Source of the DNA: Dysidea avara
Lineage: Eukaryota; Porifera; Demospongiae; Dictyoceratida; Dysideidae
NCBI RefSeq assembly: GCF_963678975.1
Contig: NC_089274.1
Coordinates: forward strand, 24,961,053-25,025,052
Length of the DNA: 64,000 bases
Direction: 5' to 3'
Shown: positions 1 to 11,808 of the stretch, one piece after another
Layout of the letters: every line of letters starts with the position of its first letter
How positions within the stretch are numbered: position 1 is the first letter of the stretch
Position numbers and translations under genes: made by a program
The notes under the pieces: model-generated
The model's input: only the letters and a program-made list of their open reading frames with translations
Databases searched by the model: none
Told to the model about the DNA's origin: nothing

Positions 1-257
1 TATCCTGCTGCAAGACTAGACCTAGACTATATACAACTCATACATTAATCGATTAGTGGGCGTGGCTCCACGTAAGCTTGCAGACAGAAACGGACACAGT
101 TTCATGCTACAGACTGAACTTATTAATAAATGGGCGTGGCTGAGCGTATGTTTGTAACGCGATAAGTGGGCGTGGTTCACGAAAGAGCTACGCGACTAGC
201 GTTTATAGGTTCCACGTCGTTAAACGATCAATTTCGTTTCTCACGTGATCCAATCCT
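1..257. other. Intergenic DNA with three GGGCGTGGC words
   Basis: No coding signal is visible. The word TGGGCGTGGC or a close variant occurs three times (near 57, 131 and 167), each next to a short AT-rich segment. A TCACGTGA palindrome lies at about 240-247. Confidence 0.4.
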
Positions 258-355
258 GGTCAGACCCGGATAATTTGTAAACCGGGTCAGACCCGGATGA
301 CCCGGAGAAAATGTGACCCGGTTGACCCGGATGACCCGGATGACCCGACCCGGTT
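258..355. repeat. Short tandem repeat of GACCCGGAT
   Basis: A 9-base unit GACCCGGAT/GACCCGGTT is repeated with interruptions through this stretch. It forms a GC-rich island in AT-rich DNA. No function can be assigned. Confidence 0.7.
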
Positions 356-431
356 TCAACGCTGATGTGCACTATATTGAAATCATTTTGAATATAAAAA
401 CATTGTATGCATGCAGCTTTATATTAATGAT

Positions 432-617
432 GTCTATGTCAGGATCATCAGGTATATAACATAAAAATAGTGTGTTTGTCACAAGGAAAGTATACACTAG
501 TGATTACACTTCCCCACTTCCGGCTTAGCTACTACAATCTATGTCAGGATCATCAGGTAAAATAAAAACAGTCTGTTTGTCACAAGGAAAGTATACGCCA
601 TACTTCCCACTTCTTCC
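432..617. repeat. Direct duplication, about 85 bp unit
   Basis: The segment starting TCTATGTCAGGATCATCAGG at 432 recurs at 539 and stays similar through GTTTGTCACAAGGAAAGTATAC. The two copies are about 107 bases apart and have diverged by a few substitutions and small indels. Confidence 0.7.
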
Positions 618-633
618 ATCAAATGAAGGTACT

Positions 634-1130
634 CAGTGGCGGATCTAGATGGGTTCCTGGGATTTCGACAGAAATGCCCTTTTAAATTTAGTTCAGTTGC
701 AGTCTAAATACATAAGCATTGTTGTACTGACAATTTGTCATAGCAAACAACTATATACCACTGTACGTAGTAGCATGCATGCAGTTGCACTTATCTAACA
801 CCATTTATACCTCAGCAACACTTCACTTTTTATCTCCTGCAACAAGAATGATTGAGATACCTAATAGAGCAGTCATGTAACTACTCTAATAGAGCAACCA
901 AGGCTATAGTTTGTAGTCACCATATTTTCCCTATAGAGTTAGCTATAGTATTTACAGTTTAAAGCATTGGATTTGTTGCAATTGGTAACTAAAAATAGCC
1001 TAAAATCTGATTTCAAAAAAAAACTCAGCTTCTAAAATCTCAAAAATTTCCGGAGAAATGTCATCAGATGTCGTATTCAGCTATGCCAACTTTCAGAAAC
1101 TCCCTTTTAAAATCCTAGATCTGCCACCAG
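634..1130. mobile_element. Non-autonomous TIR element (hAT-like ends)
   Basis: The left end CAGTGGCGGATCTAG is matched by an inverted CTAGATCTGCCACCAG at the right end. TACT flanks both sides, a likely 4-5 base target duplication. There is no transposase. The ends resemble the larger element at 15391-16148. Family assignment is inferred from end sequence only. Confidence 0.6.
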
Positions 1131-1513
1131 TACTGTCCCTTTGTGCCACTTTTCTACTCCTCCTTTTATAGAAAACTTTATTTTAATGGTTTTCCCCATC
1201 AAACTCAAGTCAGGTGGGTTGTAGATGGTACCGATATCATTCTGTGAGCTATATACAAATATATACATGTAAATAATATACATGCATCATAATACAATAT
1301 TGAGAATTATGGCATAATTATGTGACTGAATCTGGGCTGAAGCCCTTTCTCTAGCATGTCTACTGCTGTAAATTTAAAATGACAGCACGAGAGTCCACGG
1401 ATAAACCACCTGCCACAATACACTGCTATGTTTTGTATGAAACTTACATGTACATAACTGTTTAAGTTACACAAAAACATAATTATTTTATAAAATTTAC
1501 AAACAGATATTCC
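1131..1513. other. Intergenic, nothing recognised
   Basis: AT-rich DNA without coding features, structured repeats or recognisable elements. Confidence 0.5.
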
Positions 1514-2450
1514 CTACACAGCCTTACAGATATGAGAAACACCTTTGCAGTGAATCTGGCCACTACGGAAATACAAACTATTTTGTTCAAGATAAACATG
1601 ATAATCAGCATACGTAGAAGAAATCGTATGTGCTACAAACTGACATTTTGCACTGTTAGTGAAAAGAAATGGGACACAATCCATGATGTGTGCATACATT
1701 GTAGGTACTGTGGTATGCCAAAAGGCACCAGTCAGGCTGAAACAATGTTTAACAGTGCAAGCTTGTAACCCTAACTGTTATCAAGTTACTTGATTGAAGG
1801 CATCAGTCAGTTAGTCAATTCTACTGAATAAAAAATTCATAGCAATCTAGTGTACGCAAGTTGCCAATTATCGACAGGTACCGATTATATTGGCACTTGT
1901 AAATTATACAAACTATGGAATATATGAAGTTATGTAAAATAATTTTGTATTGGAAACCAGTATGCTTTTATTTCTGAACTGAATATCTCTTGAATGGCTG
2001 TCTTCATCTTCATAAAACTTGTGTGAAATAGAGTCATCCAAGGACTGTATATCCCACAAAACTTTCACAATGAACCAACAAGGCACCAGAGAGATACTGA
2101 TTAATTTGCAAAATCTGCAGATAATTGGTCAATCACTGAAGTAAAGAGTGTCAATAATATGTACCTCATGCCAATAATTGGGGCATGATACGCTTTGCAA
2201 CTTCACTCACTACACGATGATCACCAACGTTAAATTTATGTGTGCTAAGAGACTAAAGACTGCTCTATTGAATAGTGCAAACTGGAATTTCATATAACAC
2301 ATCATTCCAAACGGACGACATGGTGCCAGTAATTGGTGGCTTACACTATTGAAATTGTTTCAGGTTGTACTGAAGGCTTTTGGGCTTGACTATACGTAAC
2401 CAATACTGCCAAGGCACCATGAAGGTATTGTGAGGCTGGTTTTGGGGTGG
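1514..2450. repeat. Dispersed repeat A, copy 1 (interrupted)
   Basis: The segment 1640-1845, containing TGTGGTATGCCAAAAGGCACC and GAAGGCATCAGTCAGTTAGT, matches 29370-29530 and 63820-63960. The downstream piece at 2373-2450 (CCAATACTGCCAAGGCACC) matches 29560-29635. In this copy about 500 bp of unrelated DNA separates the two pieces. No lasting reading frame is conserved between copies, so it is annotated as a non-coding interspersed repeat of unknown class. Confidence 0.65.
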
Positions 2451-3273
2451 TGTTTTTGGCCAGAAAACCTCAAAACTTCCAATATTGTAAGTTTGAATAA
2501 TAATAGCTAACAATTATAAAGTATTTTGCATGGGAGGATCACTGAGGTTTATTTTCCACAAAATACAGCATTCTTTTGAAAGACATCATGTATAAACCCA
2601 ACATTTAACACGTTGAAGAACAAAGCTAAATCTTGTTCTCCCTTTACGCTATTTAACATGCTTACCTTTACCGTTTCACATTGAAGACAGCATACATAAA
2701 AAATACTATATACCAGTTAAAGTACCATTTAGTGATACTGTACAAAAGATACTGTAGAGTGCTCATGGTTGAAACCTCAGCTTTGCCTGTGCAGCATTGC
2801 CCTCTTGACCTCACTACTCAAGCTATATTCCAATACAACTGATGTAATTATGTAAATAATACTGTACCATGTCAAACTACGTGTATGTATATTGAGCACT
2901 ATAAGCCCATGCATGAAACATACTTCATGATATATATACCTTAACAAGCTACTCTGTAGTCTACTGAAAACCAAAGATTTAGATCTGTGAATATGGTAAA
3001 TAACAATAATAATATGCATCTCAATGCAAGTGTAATATATCAAGCAACACAGCATATCAAGCTTAAGACACATCAAGTCATCAGGTCAAGGACTGAGACA
3101 CACTCAAAAATAAAAGCAGCTACTACCTAAAGTCTATTATAAGAATGAAATCCCCGTAAAAGTATAAATTGGCCCACTTTCGAAGAGACCTTTTCTTCAA
3201 GTCATCTTGCATGCTTATCTGGTGGACTGGTGCATTCTGCTTCTTGCTGATGTTGGCGTTTTCTTTGCTGTTT
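2451..3273. other. Intergenic, nothing recognised
   Basis: AT-rich sequence with only short frames on both strands and no recognisable domain. It may be the decayed 3' flank of the Mutator-like remnant that follows on the minus strand. Confidence 0.4.
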
Positions 3274-4900
3274 TCATTTGGCTGCAGTCACTTGCTTTTT
3301 AGCCTCACTTTGGTCATTGTAGGACACTGAATGTCCTTGCTTTGCAACAACATATTTAGCACAAAGAGCTTTGTCCATTTTGTATAGATTAACTAAAGCA
3401 GGAAGTAACAATTGTGGAGTAACAGTTTTACAATCTCTATTCTTCTGTTCAACAGCATTGGTTGTTGGTGGACATCTCTTCCAAGTATCAATATCCATGT
3501 CAGCATGATCTTTATGTAGCATTTTTAAGTGTTAGGGCAGATCCACCTTTCAACCCTTTTCTTAGCAGCAATCCAATTTAGTTTTTGTCCAGAAATTCCA
3601 CTTCTTCCAATGACAAAACTTTTATATCATTAAGTAGAGTTTTTGTAGATGATTGTGAGCACAATACTTTAAAGTATTTCAGTGCACTAGGGCCATCACA
3701 GTGCATACTAGCTGTAGCAGTTTTGTTGAATATCTGCTTTACTTTAACCTTTTCCATACTCTGCCACGTACACAGTGCCAGGATCTAATCCAATGCACCT
3801 TGCAACCTATCAGTAATTGCATGGCTGAATCTTCTCCAATACTTCTTTTTAATCCATTTATTTCAGTATCTGACCAATCTGTCACTATTCTCAAAAGAGT
3901 TTTGGAAATTGGGATGATCCGCTTTGCATTTTTAAAACATTTTGGTGAAAGAAAGTGCATGCACATCACTATTTTGATGGGAAAGATGTACCCTAGACAC
4001 CACTTCCCATTCCATCAAGTAATAGTCAAATGCTATAGTATTGGACAAGTATGTAAATTCTGTACTTACATTGTATTGTTATATCTGTTTGTATAAACTC
4101 AGACATTGATAGCGATTCACTCATGTATGGATTCATTGTCAATATGTATTTTATTCCATCCTCCAGTCCAGCAGAAACTAGATATGGTCTTGATAATTTT
4201 TTAACCACATATCCTTGAGTAGCGTCACCTAGCTGTTTAATCTCTTCTGTATCAATTTTATCAAGATTCTGTTCCATCTGTAAAAAGTCAAATGTTTTCT
4301 CTGCAGATGATGTCAGTTTGGCCTTTTTTATTTCAGTCCTTATTTGGCCAAAATGTGTACTAGCCTTATCAACTACACCTGGCACAAATTCTAAACCGTT
4401 TCCTTGACTTATATCAATAGGTGCTAGTGTTGAATTAAGTGATGCAGCTCTAGAAATATTTTCCTGTACGCACTTGGCAGTTTTAGTTGCCCCATGAATT
4501 GCATGACTATGTAAATTAATCGTCAGTTCTTTTTGATTTCTGATGAGTGCAAATATCCAATGACGGTTGTCATTTGAATTTTCTGGAAACAAATATGCAA
4601 ACTCTACTGGACAGTCATTTACATGGCTTAATGGTGCAAATGGATGCAATTTGCATCATATTTTTTTCTCACACTGCAGCAACATAGGTGCTTGAAGGCT
4701 CACTGCATACGTTCACTCCACCACAGGGTGCAGATTGATATAAATATTTTCTTTTTTACCACCTACATCCATTTCCAACAGCCTACTTTTGTTTAACTTT
4801 CCTTTAGACAAATGGATATCATTCCAAATAAAACGAGGATCACTTTCCACTAATTGTTATAATGCTTTGTAATCATTTATTTGATAACACACTGAGTCTG
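3274..4900 (-). pseudogene. Decayed Mutator-like (MULE) transposase remnant
   Basis: Two minus-strand frames look like parts of a MULE-type transposase. The upstream one (4026-4649) has a WRKY/GCM/FLYWCH-style zinc-binding region signature: a CPVEFAYLFPE start, RHWIFALIRNQ, then NLHSHAIHGATKT and IDISQGNGLEFVPG. Such regions precede the DDE core in many metazoan MULEs. The downstream one (3274-3522) has PPTTNAVEQKNRDCK, resembling the Thr-Asn-x-x-Glu motif near the end of MULE cores. Between them the DDE core is unreadable, with stops and frame changes. Coding-like sequence interrupted by stops also extends upstream to about 4900. No terminal inverted repeats were found. It is a fossil DNA transposon, not a host gene. 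Family assignment is by motif memory. Confidence 0.55.
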
Positions 4901-5481
4901 GGCAGTTTCATACACATCAGGATACTGACGTTAACTTTGCATTTTTCAACGTTTTCTAATGTTCTTCCTCACTCATCATTTACCTAGCTATCATTAGTGT
5001 TGGTGTTCCTCAGAGTTAGCTACCTGAGCAGGTTGAAAGTAGTGCAATATTTTTTTGTTTCTGGTTGGCACTGTTTCACTAACCCTATACTAATAAAAGG
5101 TATTGTAATCTTATTGTCTTCTGTAGTAATGAATTCATGACCTTTTGTGATTTGGGATACACCCAGAATTGCATAATGGCCATTTTTTATCAGTGACTTT
5201 ATTTCTCATTGTATAAAGCCATATATATAGGAATAGCAAATTTTTATGAATAGTTGCCACCATGTTTCTGATTAAAATTTCCATGTGATGGTGTAAGTTT
5301 TTCATACTCCTGTATCCAAGCTGCATTTGATCCTCTGATCCACTGAGAAATTTTAATTTAAGCTCACCTTTTACCCCTATTGTATCTATAGCATTCTCCA
5401 TGCTTCTATCAGACAGAAAGTAGTGTAAAATCTAAAAATAGCTAGCTGTAGTTGCATTGAAGTAATACAGTAGTAGCTAGC
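4901..5481. other. Intron-like or intergenic DNA with one unassigned minus-strand frame
   Basis: A minus-strand frame at 5135-5401 encodes 88 residues with no recognised domain. A possible splice acceptor (TTCTGTCTGATAG) lies just upstream of it, so part could be a second exon of the gene whose first exon is at 5482-5724. The evidence is too weak to call an exon. Confidence 0.25.
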
Positions 5482-5724
5482 TTACCCTTGCATGACTAAG
5501 GGAATTGTATGTAAGTATACTGCAGCCACTACAGTAACTAGAAGGGCTATTCCGATAATGACACCAGCAGCCAATGGCTCAGCATCCACAGAGCTACGAG
5601 ATTGTGTGAAGCAAAGAGGATTTCCAAAGCAGAACAGTAGTAAAATCCATGTAGATCTTGATCTCGACAGAGAACACATCTCAGCACTATTGTTTAACAA
5701 GGAGTCTCGTACAATAATGCTCAC
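5482..5724 (-). CDS. First exon of an unrecognised membrane-protein gene
   Basis: The minus-strand frame starts with ATG at 5724 and encodes about 80 residues. A hydrophobic stretch, WILLLFCFGNPLCF, follows a basic region and could be a signal peptide or anchor. After a short Ser-rich linker comes a strong membrane segment, AAGVIIGIALLVTVVAAVYL. The frame runs into a good splice donor (CAAG followed by GGTAAGC), so this is probably a first coding exon. Later exons could not be identified; the sequence to the left is transposon remnant. It is transcribed away from the discoidin receptor gene that begins at 6437, so the roughly 700 bp between them is probably a shared divergent promoter. No family is recognised. 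Confidence 0.4.
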   Translation of the reverse strand: MSIIVRDSLLNNSAEMCSLSRSRSTWILLLFCFGNPLCFTQSRSSVDAEPLAAGVIIGIALLVTVVAAVYLHTIPLVMQG

Positions 5725-6436
5725 GTGATAAGTTTAACAAGTCGATAGGAATCTCAATTAACAATGCTCACGTGATTAGATTGCATTACGTGACATTTGT
5801 ATCACGTGATTTACAAAGTTACGTAAAATCTTCCCAGGAGTAAGGCTCTCAAGTGGATCTCCTACCTTCTACCAGCATTTTACGTGAGTGTAAAGTACGT
5901 AAAATCTTCCCATGAGTGACCCAAGGGTATAGTGACGTTATTCTTTCCCATGAGTGACCCATGGGAGTGCTCACGTTAAATCTTCCCATGGGAGCCCCAT
6001 GGGATTAAGTGCCTTTTTACGTCAAGATGTAAACAACCCCCTACTCTAGTTGAAAATTCCAATTTTTTTCGTGTACTTGTAATGATGTAATCAAACATCT
6101 CTTGCATGTATTTTGTAAACACGCTGTAAAGTACAAAAATAACAACAAAAACAATTCAGCACAAATTTACGGTAGCTATTTCTAATGGAAACCTTGGGGT
6201 AAACAACTCAATCAGTTGTAAAGGTCACCTGCTGTTCTGCCCTGCAGGGCACTGCTATAACTTTGTAGAAGTGTAGCTAGGTGATTTCTATTGACGGTGT
6301 GACAGGTTATCCTGATCAACTTGTGAGTCCTGCATCTCTAGTGGCTAGTAATATAGCTAGCTACGTAGCCTATCTGCAGCTCAGTTGAGTTCATTCCAAG
6401 GTTCATTCAGTCACACTGAGTCAGAATCGTGTGTAA
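5725..6436. promoter_or_regulatory. Divergent promoter region with reiterated motifs
   Basis: Three perfect TCACGTGA palindromes (E-box core CACGTG) lie at 5721-5728, 5768-5775 and 5802-5809, the first overlapping the start of the leftward exon. From about 5818 the word TACGTAAAATCTTCCCA recurs twice, and the block CCCATGAGTGACCCA(T/A)GGG recurs with variants up to 6003, ending in CCCATGGGAGCCCCATGGG. The region lies between two genes pointing away from each other, so bidirectional control is inferred. Binding by bHLH-zip factors is an inference from the CACGTG core. Confidence 0.5.
6042..6110 (+). repeat. 5' fragment of dispersed repeat A
   Basis: The segment CCCTACTCTAGTTGAAAATTCC and the following GTGTACTTGT match the segment beginning at 63409, which leads into repeat A copy 3. 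Only the first 60-70 bases are present here. Confidence 0.5.
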
Positions 6437-8635
6437 ATGGGTCAACGTCCTATTCCGCTTACTAAAATCAAAATTCTTCTACTGTTCTACAACTGTTTTC
6501 TGTACTTTACAAATGAAATTACCAAGACTGCTGGAAGTAAGTCAATTATTATATAAACTATATAATTATATAACTACTCTCTGAGTTAGCTAATTAAGCT
6601 GCTAATAGCTAGCTAAACTCTTCTTTGGGGGTGGTTAGAAGTTACAAGTTATATAGTAGACATAGCTAGCTAGTCATGAATAGTTAAGACAGGCCAAAGA
6701 AATATAGCTACATTTGTATTATCAGGACTGGAGGGGATTTATATTTGCTTAGATTTTCTTTCAATCAGTGCACATTATAGCCATGCATCATTGTGACAAC
6801 ACTGAAGGTTTAGCTACAACAAAAGATCACGAGTATATATGTAAATTAGCATGTGACATGTATGCATGTGTATTATTTCTTACAGTTACACCATGTGGTA
6901 ACAGAATTGGATTACTTGATGAGGCATTGCTAACCAGTTCTGTACTAGGAACACGCACAAGTGCCACATCCTATAATAGTCCTCATGAGCCAATGGAAGC
7001 CAGAAAGTCTAGGTTTGGATGGTGCTCCAATTACCTTACATGCAATAGCACAACAGATGAGTATGAATACATTGAAATTGACTTTGGTGCTGAAGTTGTA
7101 GTAGAAGCAATAAGCACTCTTAGTGCTGGTGGTGGTTATGTGACTCAGTATTATGTGCAATATGCAAGATCCAATGGAGAATATAATTGTATTAGAGAAC
7201 AAATATCAAATCAGACTGTACGTTTACATCTGCAATATATATTTTGTATACCCATAAACTATATCTTTGCAGGCGTTTGTTGGAAATAGCAACTGCAATT
7301 TGGGTGAAGAGTTAAGAAATTTTTCTCATCCAGTATTAGCGCAGTTTGTACGTGTTTTTCCTACACAATGGGTTGGTACTTCAGCCTATCTTAGAATGGA
7401 ACTGTATGGATGCTTTATTGATGGTACGTACATAGGACCAATTGGTATACTAGCATATTGACTATTATTGATGTTTATAAAATGTATAGTGCATGGGTAA
7501 TTTGAGCTTTCCATAATGTTGTATAGTATAGATTCCATGTGTCATTTTATACACTCAGCAATAATACATGTAATATGATTCCTGAATACAGTAGCTATGC
7601 CACAAATGTATGGAAGACAATAGTATAGTTGTCATGTGTGTAATGATGATCCATAACTTGTGGGAGTTGTGCTTTACTCTTCACTGTTTTTAGAACCTCT
7701 CAGTTACCATACTTTATCCAATTACATATTAGGAATGTTTATTAGCTAGCTACACAGAATTGTGACTGCTATTCAGAGGTACGTATTTCTGTTAACTAAG
7801 ATACCAATTATTATTGTGCAGTTTTTGGGCTTACTCCTATGTATAAATACTGATTACTTCTTTTTTTGAATTTAATATTACAGTAGTGTTTGTGCTTTGT
7901 GGGGAGGTAAATCCACATAACTGTCATGCTTGCCTTACACAGAATGTTTAACTCTCACTATATTTGATGCTAACAGAGCACAATCAGTGATGGTAACATC
8001 ATCCCGTTCTGATTCTGACAAAGTTTCAAACTTATCAGATCCATGGTGTGCTTATGCTGATGCCCCTCAAAATGTTACCGTGCAGTTCAGTGAATTAATT
8101 TATTTGACACAAATACAAGCTGTTAGCACCGATGGTATTCATTTTAGCTTGTACACTGATTCAAATGGGAGAGTCTATAATAACATTAACAAAGCAAATG
8201 TAAGTCTTTTACAGGTGTTGGTCCTATTGAAATGTTCTTGCACTGGTGTATAGGAATTTAATTTAAGTGGAACATTTACTATGCCAATATGGCCACCAAT
8301 TAATTCAAGTTACTTTCAGTTTCATATGTATAGCAACAATGGCTTTCCTTGCTTTGCTGTTCAGCTAATTGGATGCCCACTAAGTCAAGGTATGCTGCAT
8401 GATATATATGCATACTAAGTTTAGTATACATTTTAAAATCACATATAAGCTCTACTGACAGGGAAAGTATTCACTTTGTTTTATTGTGTTGCATGCATCC
8501 ACTATGTACATAGTATGTATTTTAACAAAGAAGCTATATATATATGTGTGTGTGTATTTTTTTAATATGACGTGAAGAACCTATTTAGCTAAACATGCTT
8601 GGGTTACAGCTACTCATTATTGTGTGTGTGTGTGC

Positions 8636-8729
<94 letters not shown>

Positions 8730-9819
8730 GTGATAGCATGCACATGAGTCACTGAAACATCTATGGTTAAACCAAAATTCATGAACTCATATATACCACA
8801 GTAAAATAACTTGGCTAATAACCTTGTAAAACTATATATATTTTTTGTACAGTTGTCGGAAAGCACAGATCATATGCCAGTAATGTCTTCTATCGCTCAG
8901 ACATGTCAGCCACCAATAGCAGTAAATTCAACTGGTAACATCACAGTGTCATCTGTTAATGGTATGACTGTCTTTACAAGTGACTAGTCAGTGTACATTA
9001 TTGACATTACACAGTGCAAGGTACTGATTCTAGCTGCCCAGTAGCTCAGAAAAGAGAAGGCAATAGTGACTGCATTGATTGTGATCTGATTATTAAAGTT
9101 GTTCCAACTGCTGCAGTTGTCTTTGCTATTACTGTGGTGCTGTGCAATGTGGTAGTGTTGATTTGTTGGACCAGGCATAAGAATAAACAAAGTGATTCAT
9201 CAAAGCCAAGGAGTCAGACCTGTGTTGTTATAAATGATTTGTACAAGTTAGTACTTGTGTACACACTTATAATATGATGGCATGGGCCTGCTAACATTGT
9301 ATGGACACACATAAGTGACGTAAAAGACAACTTAGTGTATATTTACTAAAGGTCCTAATGTTATCTATGCAGCACAATGACACTATGTACATACAAGTAG
9401 CTATATTTCTATTTGCTATAATAATATATTCTACAATTTTTACAGTGATTCTTTGGGTGAGATTCACTACTCTTTGGTTAGAGATCCTAATTTAGGAGGC
9501 CGCAGAAAAGTTGACAAAAAAAAGAGAAGAAGCCACAAATATCTCTAACTCATGGTACTACAATCCTCCAGCAGAACCAGCGGTAACAAATAACAGAACA
9601 GTTACAGATGAAAACTCAACGATGCCACAAAACATCAGTACTCCTGCAAACTTTGATGGAGTGGTACAGAAATCATCAAATGAAGATATCATTGCAGATT
9701 ATGAATTACTGGATGTATCTATGCAAGAAGATGAAATTCAATCATCACTCTATGAATCTACTACCTCAGTTGCTGTTAATCCAATTTATGGCGAACAGCA
9801 TGTCATTCAGCAAGAATGA
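6437..9819 (+). CDS. Discoidin-domain receptor-like membrane protein, paralog 1
   Basis: Exons read by eye: 6437-6536 (signal peptide, ILLLFYNCFLYF), 6886-7217, 7273-7423, 7943-8199, 8254-8389, about 8869-8961, 9015-9246 and 9446-9819. All junctions are GT..AG with consistent phases. Exons 2-3 form an F5/8 type C (discoidin) domain: RIGLLDEALLTSS, GWCSNYL, YIEIDFGAEVVVEAI, FVRVFPTQW and the closing LRMELYGC. Exons 4-5 form a second, divergent discoidin-like domain ending FAVQLIGC. Exon 7 has a membrane helix (VVPTAAVVFAITVVLCNVVV). The tail contains the ITIM-like IHYSLV, DYELLDV and NPIY. There is no kinase domain. The overall order recalls DDR ectodomains (discoidin plus discoidin-like). The exon 6 acceptor is uncertain. 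An A8 run at 9516-9523 puts the last 100 codons one base out of frame with the spliced exon: either a sequence error or a truncated tail. AATAAA lies at about 9964. Confidence 0.75.
8620..8732 (+). repeat. (TG)n microsatellite in intron 5 of paralog 1
   Basis: An almost pure TG dinucleotide run of about 110 bases with three TGCG interruptions. It lies between exons 5 and 6 of the first discoidin receptor gene. Confidence 0.95.
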
Positions 9820-9969
9820 TATAGCTGCTACAGGGTGTATGTATGACACAATGTGGACTCTGTTTTTGCATAGCTTTAGTACTTATTACTCAGCTATATA
9901 ATGTCACATGTCAACATAATATTCATAACTGTTTAGCTATACTATTCTTTATATACAGTGTACCAATAA

Positions 9970-10936
9970 AAAATGTAACGATTTTTAAAATGATTTAGTT
10001 TGTAGTTATAGTGTAGTTGGTCATAATTATGAAGGGTTCAATTTCAGCTCACACACTTGTTTTTTTTTATGGTTTCAATGAAATAAATGTAGACGTTCTA
10101 TAGAATAGTAGACTATTTCTCAATTTAACCATTTCTTGTTAAATATAAATTTGATTACTTCTCATTGATCTTTAGAAGTGATTATCCCTTGGGTAATTCC
10201 CCTTGCTCTTTCCTTGCATCTTGTGCCTACAATACAATTGCACTTGTTGCTTCTGCTAGCTACCTAGCTTTCTACTAGTAAGGTAATTGAACTATGGCTG
10301 TCTATTGCATATCATAGACAGTAACATCATCATGTCACACATTCTGATATGACAAGAATCAGACTAGCTACCAGTGCTGATGCATATGATCTGCAGGGTC
10401 TTTAATTATTGCAAATGCAAGTTAACTGCTATACATAGCTATATGTAGTCCTTGTTCAGTTTATAGCTACCTTGAAATATCAATGGAGCTGATGCCATGC
10501 TCATTGGAATGGCAGATAGATTGCGCATCCTAACTTTGTAACAGCCAAAAATTAAAAATTCTTGCAATCGAGAATATTAATTCCTAATTTTTGTATATAT
10601 TTAAATCAGATGAACACATAGACGCAGGTGTATGTATGTAGCTCTGCATTCTTTGAATTACCTTGATGGGAGTACATTGACGTATCAAAATTGATCACAG
10701 AGGACACCAATATTCAAGTCACCTATGCAGTGATAATAAATAGGCAAGTGGTGACAGTGGAGCCCATGCCCCAAGTCAGTCTTGATCAATTTTGATATAG
10801 CTAGCTAGCTATTAGCCTAGCTATTGGTTTGCTAGTGTCCCCTTGCTTCATGGTGACAAGCCAGTTATTAAGTTTAGCTGCTATGTAGTGCTATACTATT
10901 TATTGTAAATGCTAATTTCTCGAAACATTTCTGAAA
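9970..10936. other. Intergenic, one short inverted repeat
   Basis: Non-coding DNA after the first receptor gene. ATCAAAATTGATCA at about 10684 is inverted as TGATCAATTTTGAT at about 10782, enclosing roughly 120 bases, which may be a small MITE. Nothing else is recognisable. Confidence 0.4.
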
Positions 10937-11710
10937 TAGATGTGATTTATTAAGTTAGGCCTTTGATTCAATGCCCGGCTTATTGAGAAGTTAAAAAGGC
11001 TATGGAATTGGAGGCAATTTTCTACTGTGGTTAAAGAATTTTCTTGATGGTCATTTACAAAGAGTAGTATTAAATAGAATCCAATCTCATTGGTCTAAAG
11101 TAACTTGTGGAGTCCCCCAAGGATTGGTACTAGGACCACTGCTCTTTGTGTTGTACATCAATGATCTTGTAGAAGTTATTCAGTGTGAGTTAGATATGTT
11201 TGCGGATGATACCAAGGTATGCTCAATAATCAAGAGTGTCTGTGATGCTATGGAACTACAAAGGGACCTAAGCAAGGCACAAGAATGGTCTTTGGAGAGA
11301 GTGCAGAGAAGAGCGACCAAACTTGTCCCCAGACTATCTTTCCGTATGAATCCAAATTAAGGAAACTACTCCCTGTATTATCAAAGGAAACGTGGAGACC
11401 TCATTGAGACTTATAAACTATTGAACAGCTACTACAATATTAGTATTAGTATTTGTGTACAGGTAAAGAAGGCTCAAGGAGTCTGTAAAGTCTGATCTGT
11501 TCCATATTGACTAGTCTAAATTTTTAAAACTAGCTAAGTACTGTACACCACACAAGAGGCCATTACCTGAAATTAAAAATAAAATGTTTTAGATGAAATG
11601 GCTGGGGCATCAATTTCTGCATCTCAGAGGATCTTTTTTTGGGAGGAACTGTAAAGAATGGACTATCGACCCAGACTGGTTGAACTAGATTTTGTAGTTA
11701 CTTTACAGGA
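10937..11710 (+). pseudogene. LINE A, RT remnant (CR1/L2-like), 5' part
   Basis: A non-LTR reverse transcriptase fragment. It reads KGYGIGGNF, then GVPQGLVLGPLLFVLYINDL (motif B region) and the catalytic MFADDTK. The frame then jumps from AQEWS directly to LERVQRRATKL, so the thumb and connecting region have been deleted internally. The remaining C-terminal piece (GDLIETYKLLN) continues out of frame to about 11690. This copy is dead. The last part of the same protein type reappears at 13800-13975, beyond LINE B. Confidence 0.75.
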
Positions 11711-11721
11711 CTTTTTCTTGT

Positions 11722-11808
11722 TGTATGTATGTATGTATGTATGTATGTATGTATGTATGTATGTATGTATGTATGTATGTATGTATGTATGTATGTATGC
11801 ATGCATGT
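11722..11808 (+). repeat. (GTAT)n microsatellite
   Basis: A pure GTAT tetranucleotide run of about 85 bases at the 5' boundary of LINE B. Confidence 0.95.

Noticed and set aside
8585-8866. Poly His-Thr frame
   Set aside because: It is the translation of the TG microsatellite in an intron.
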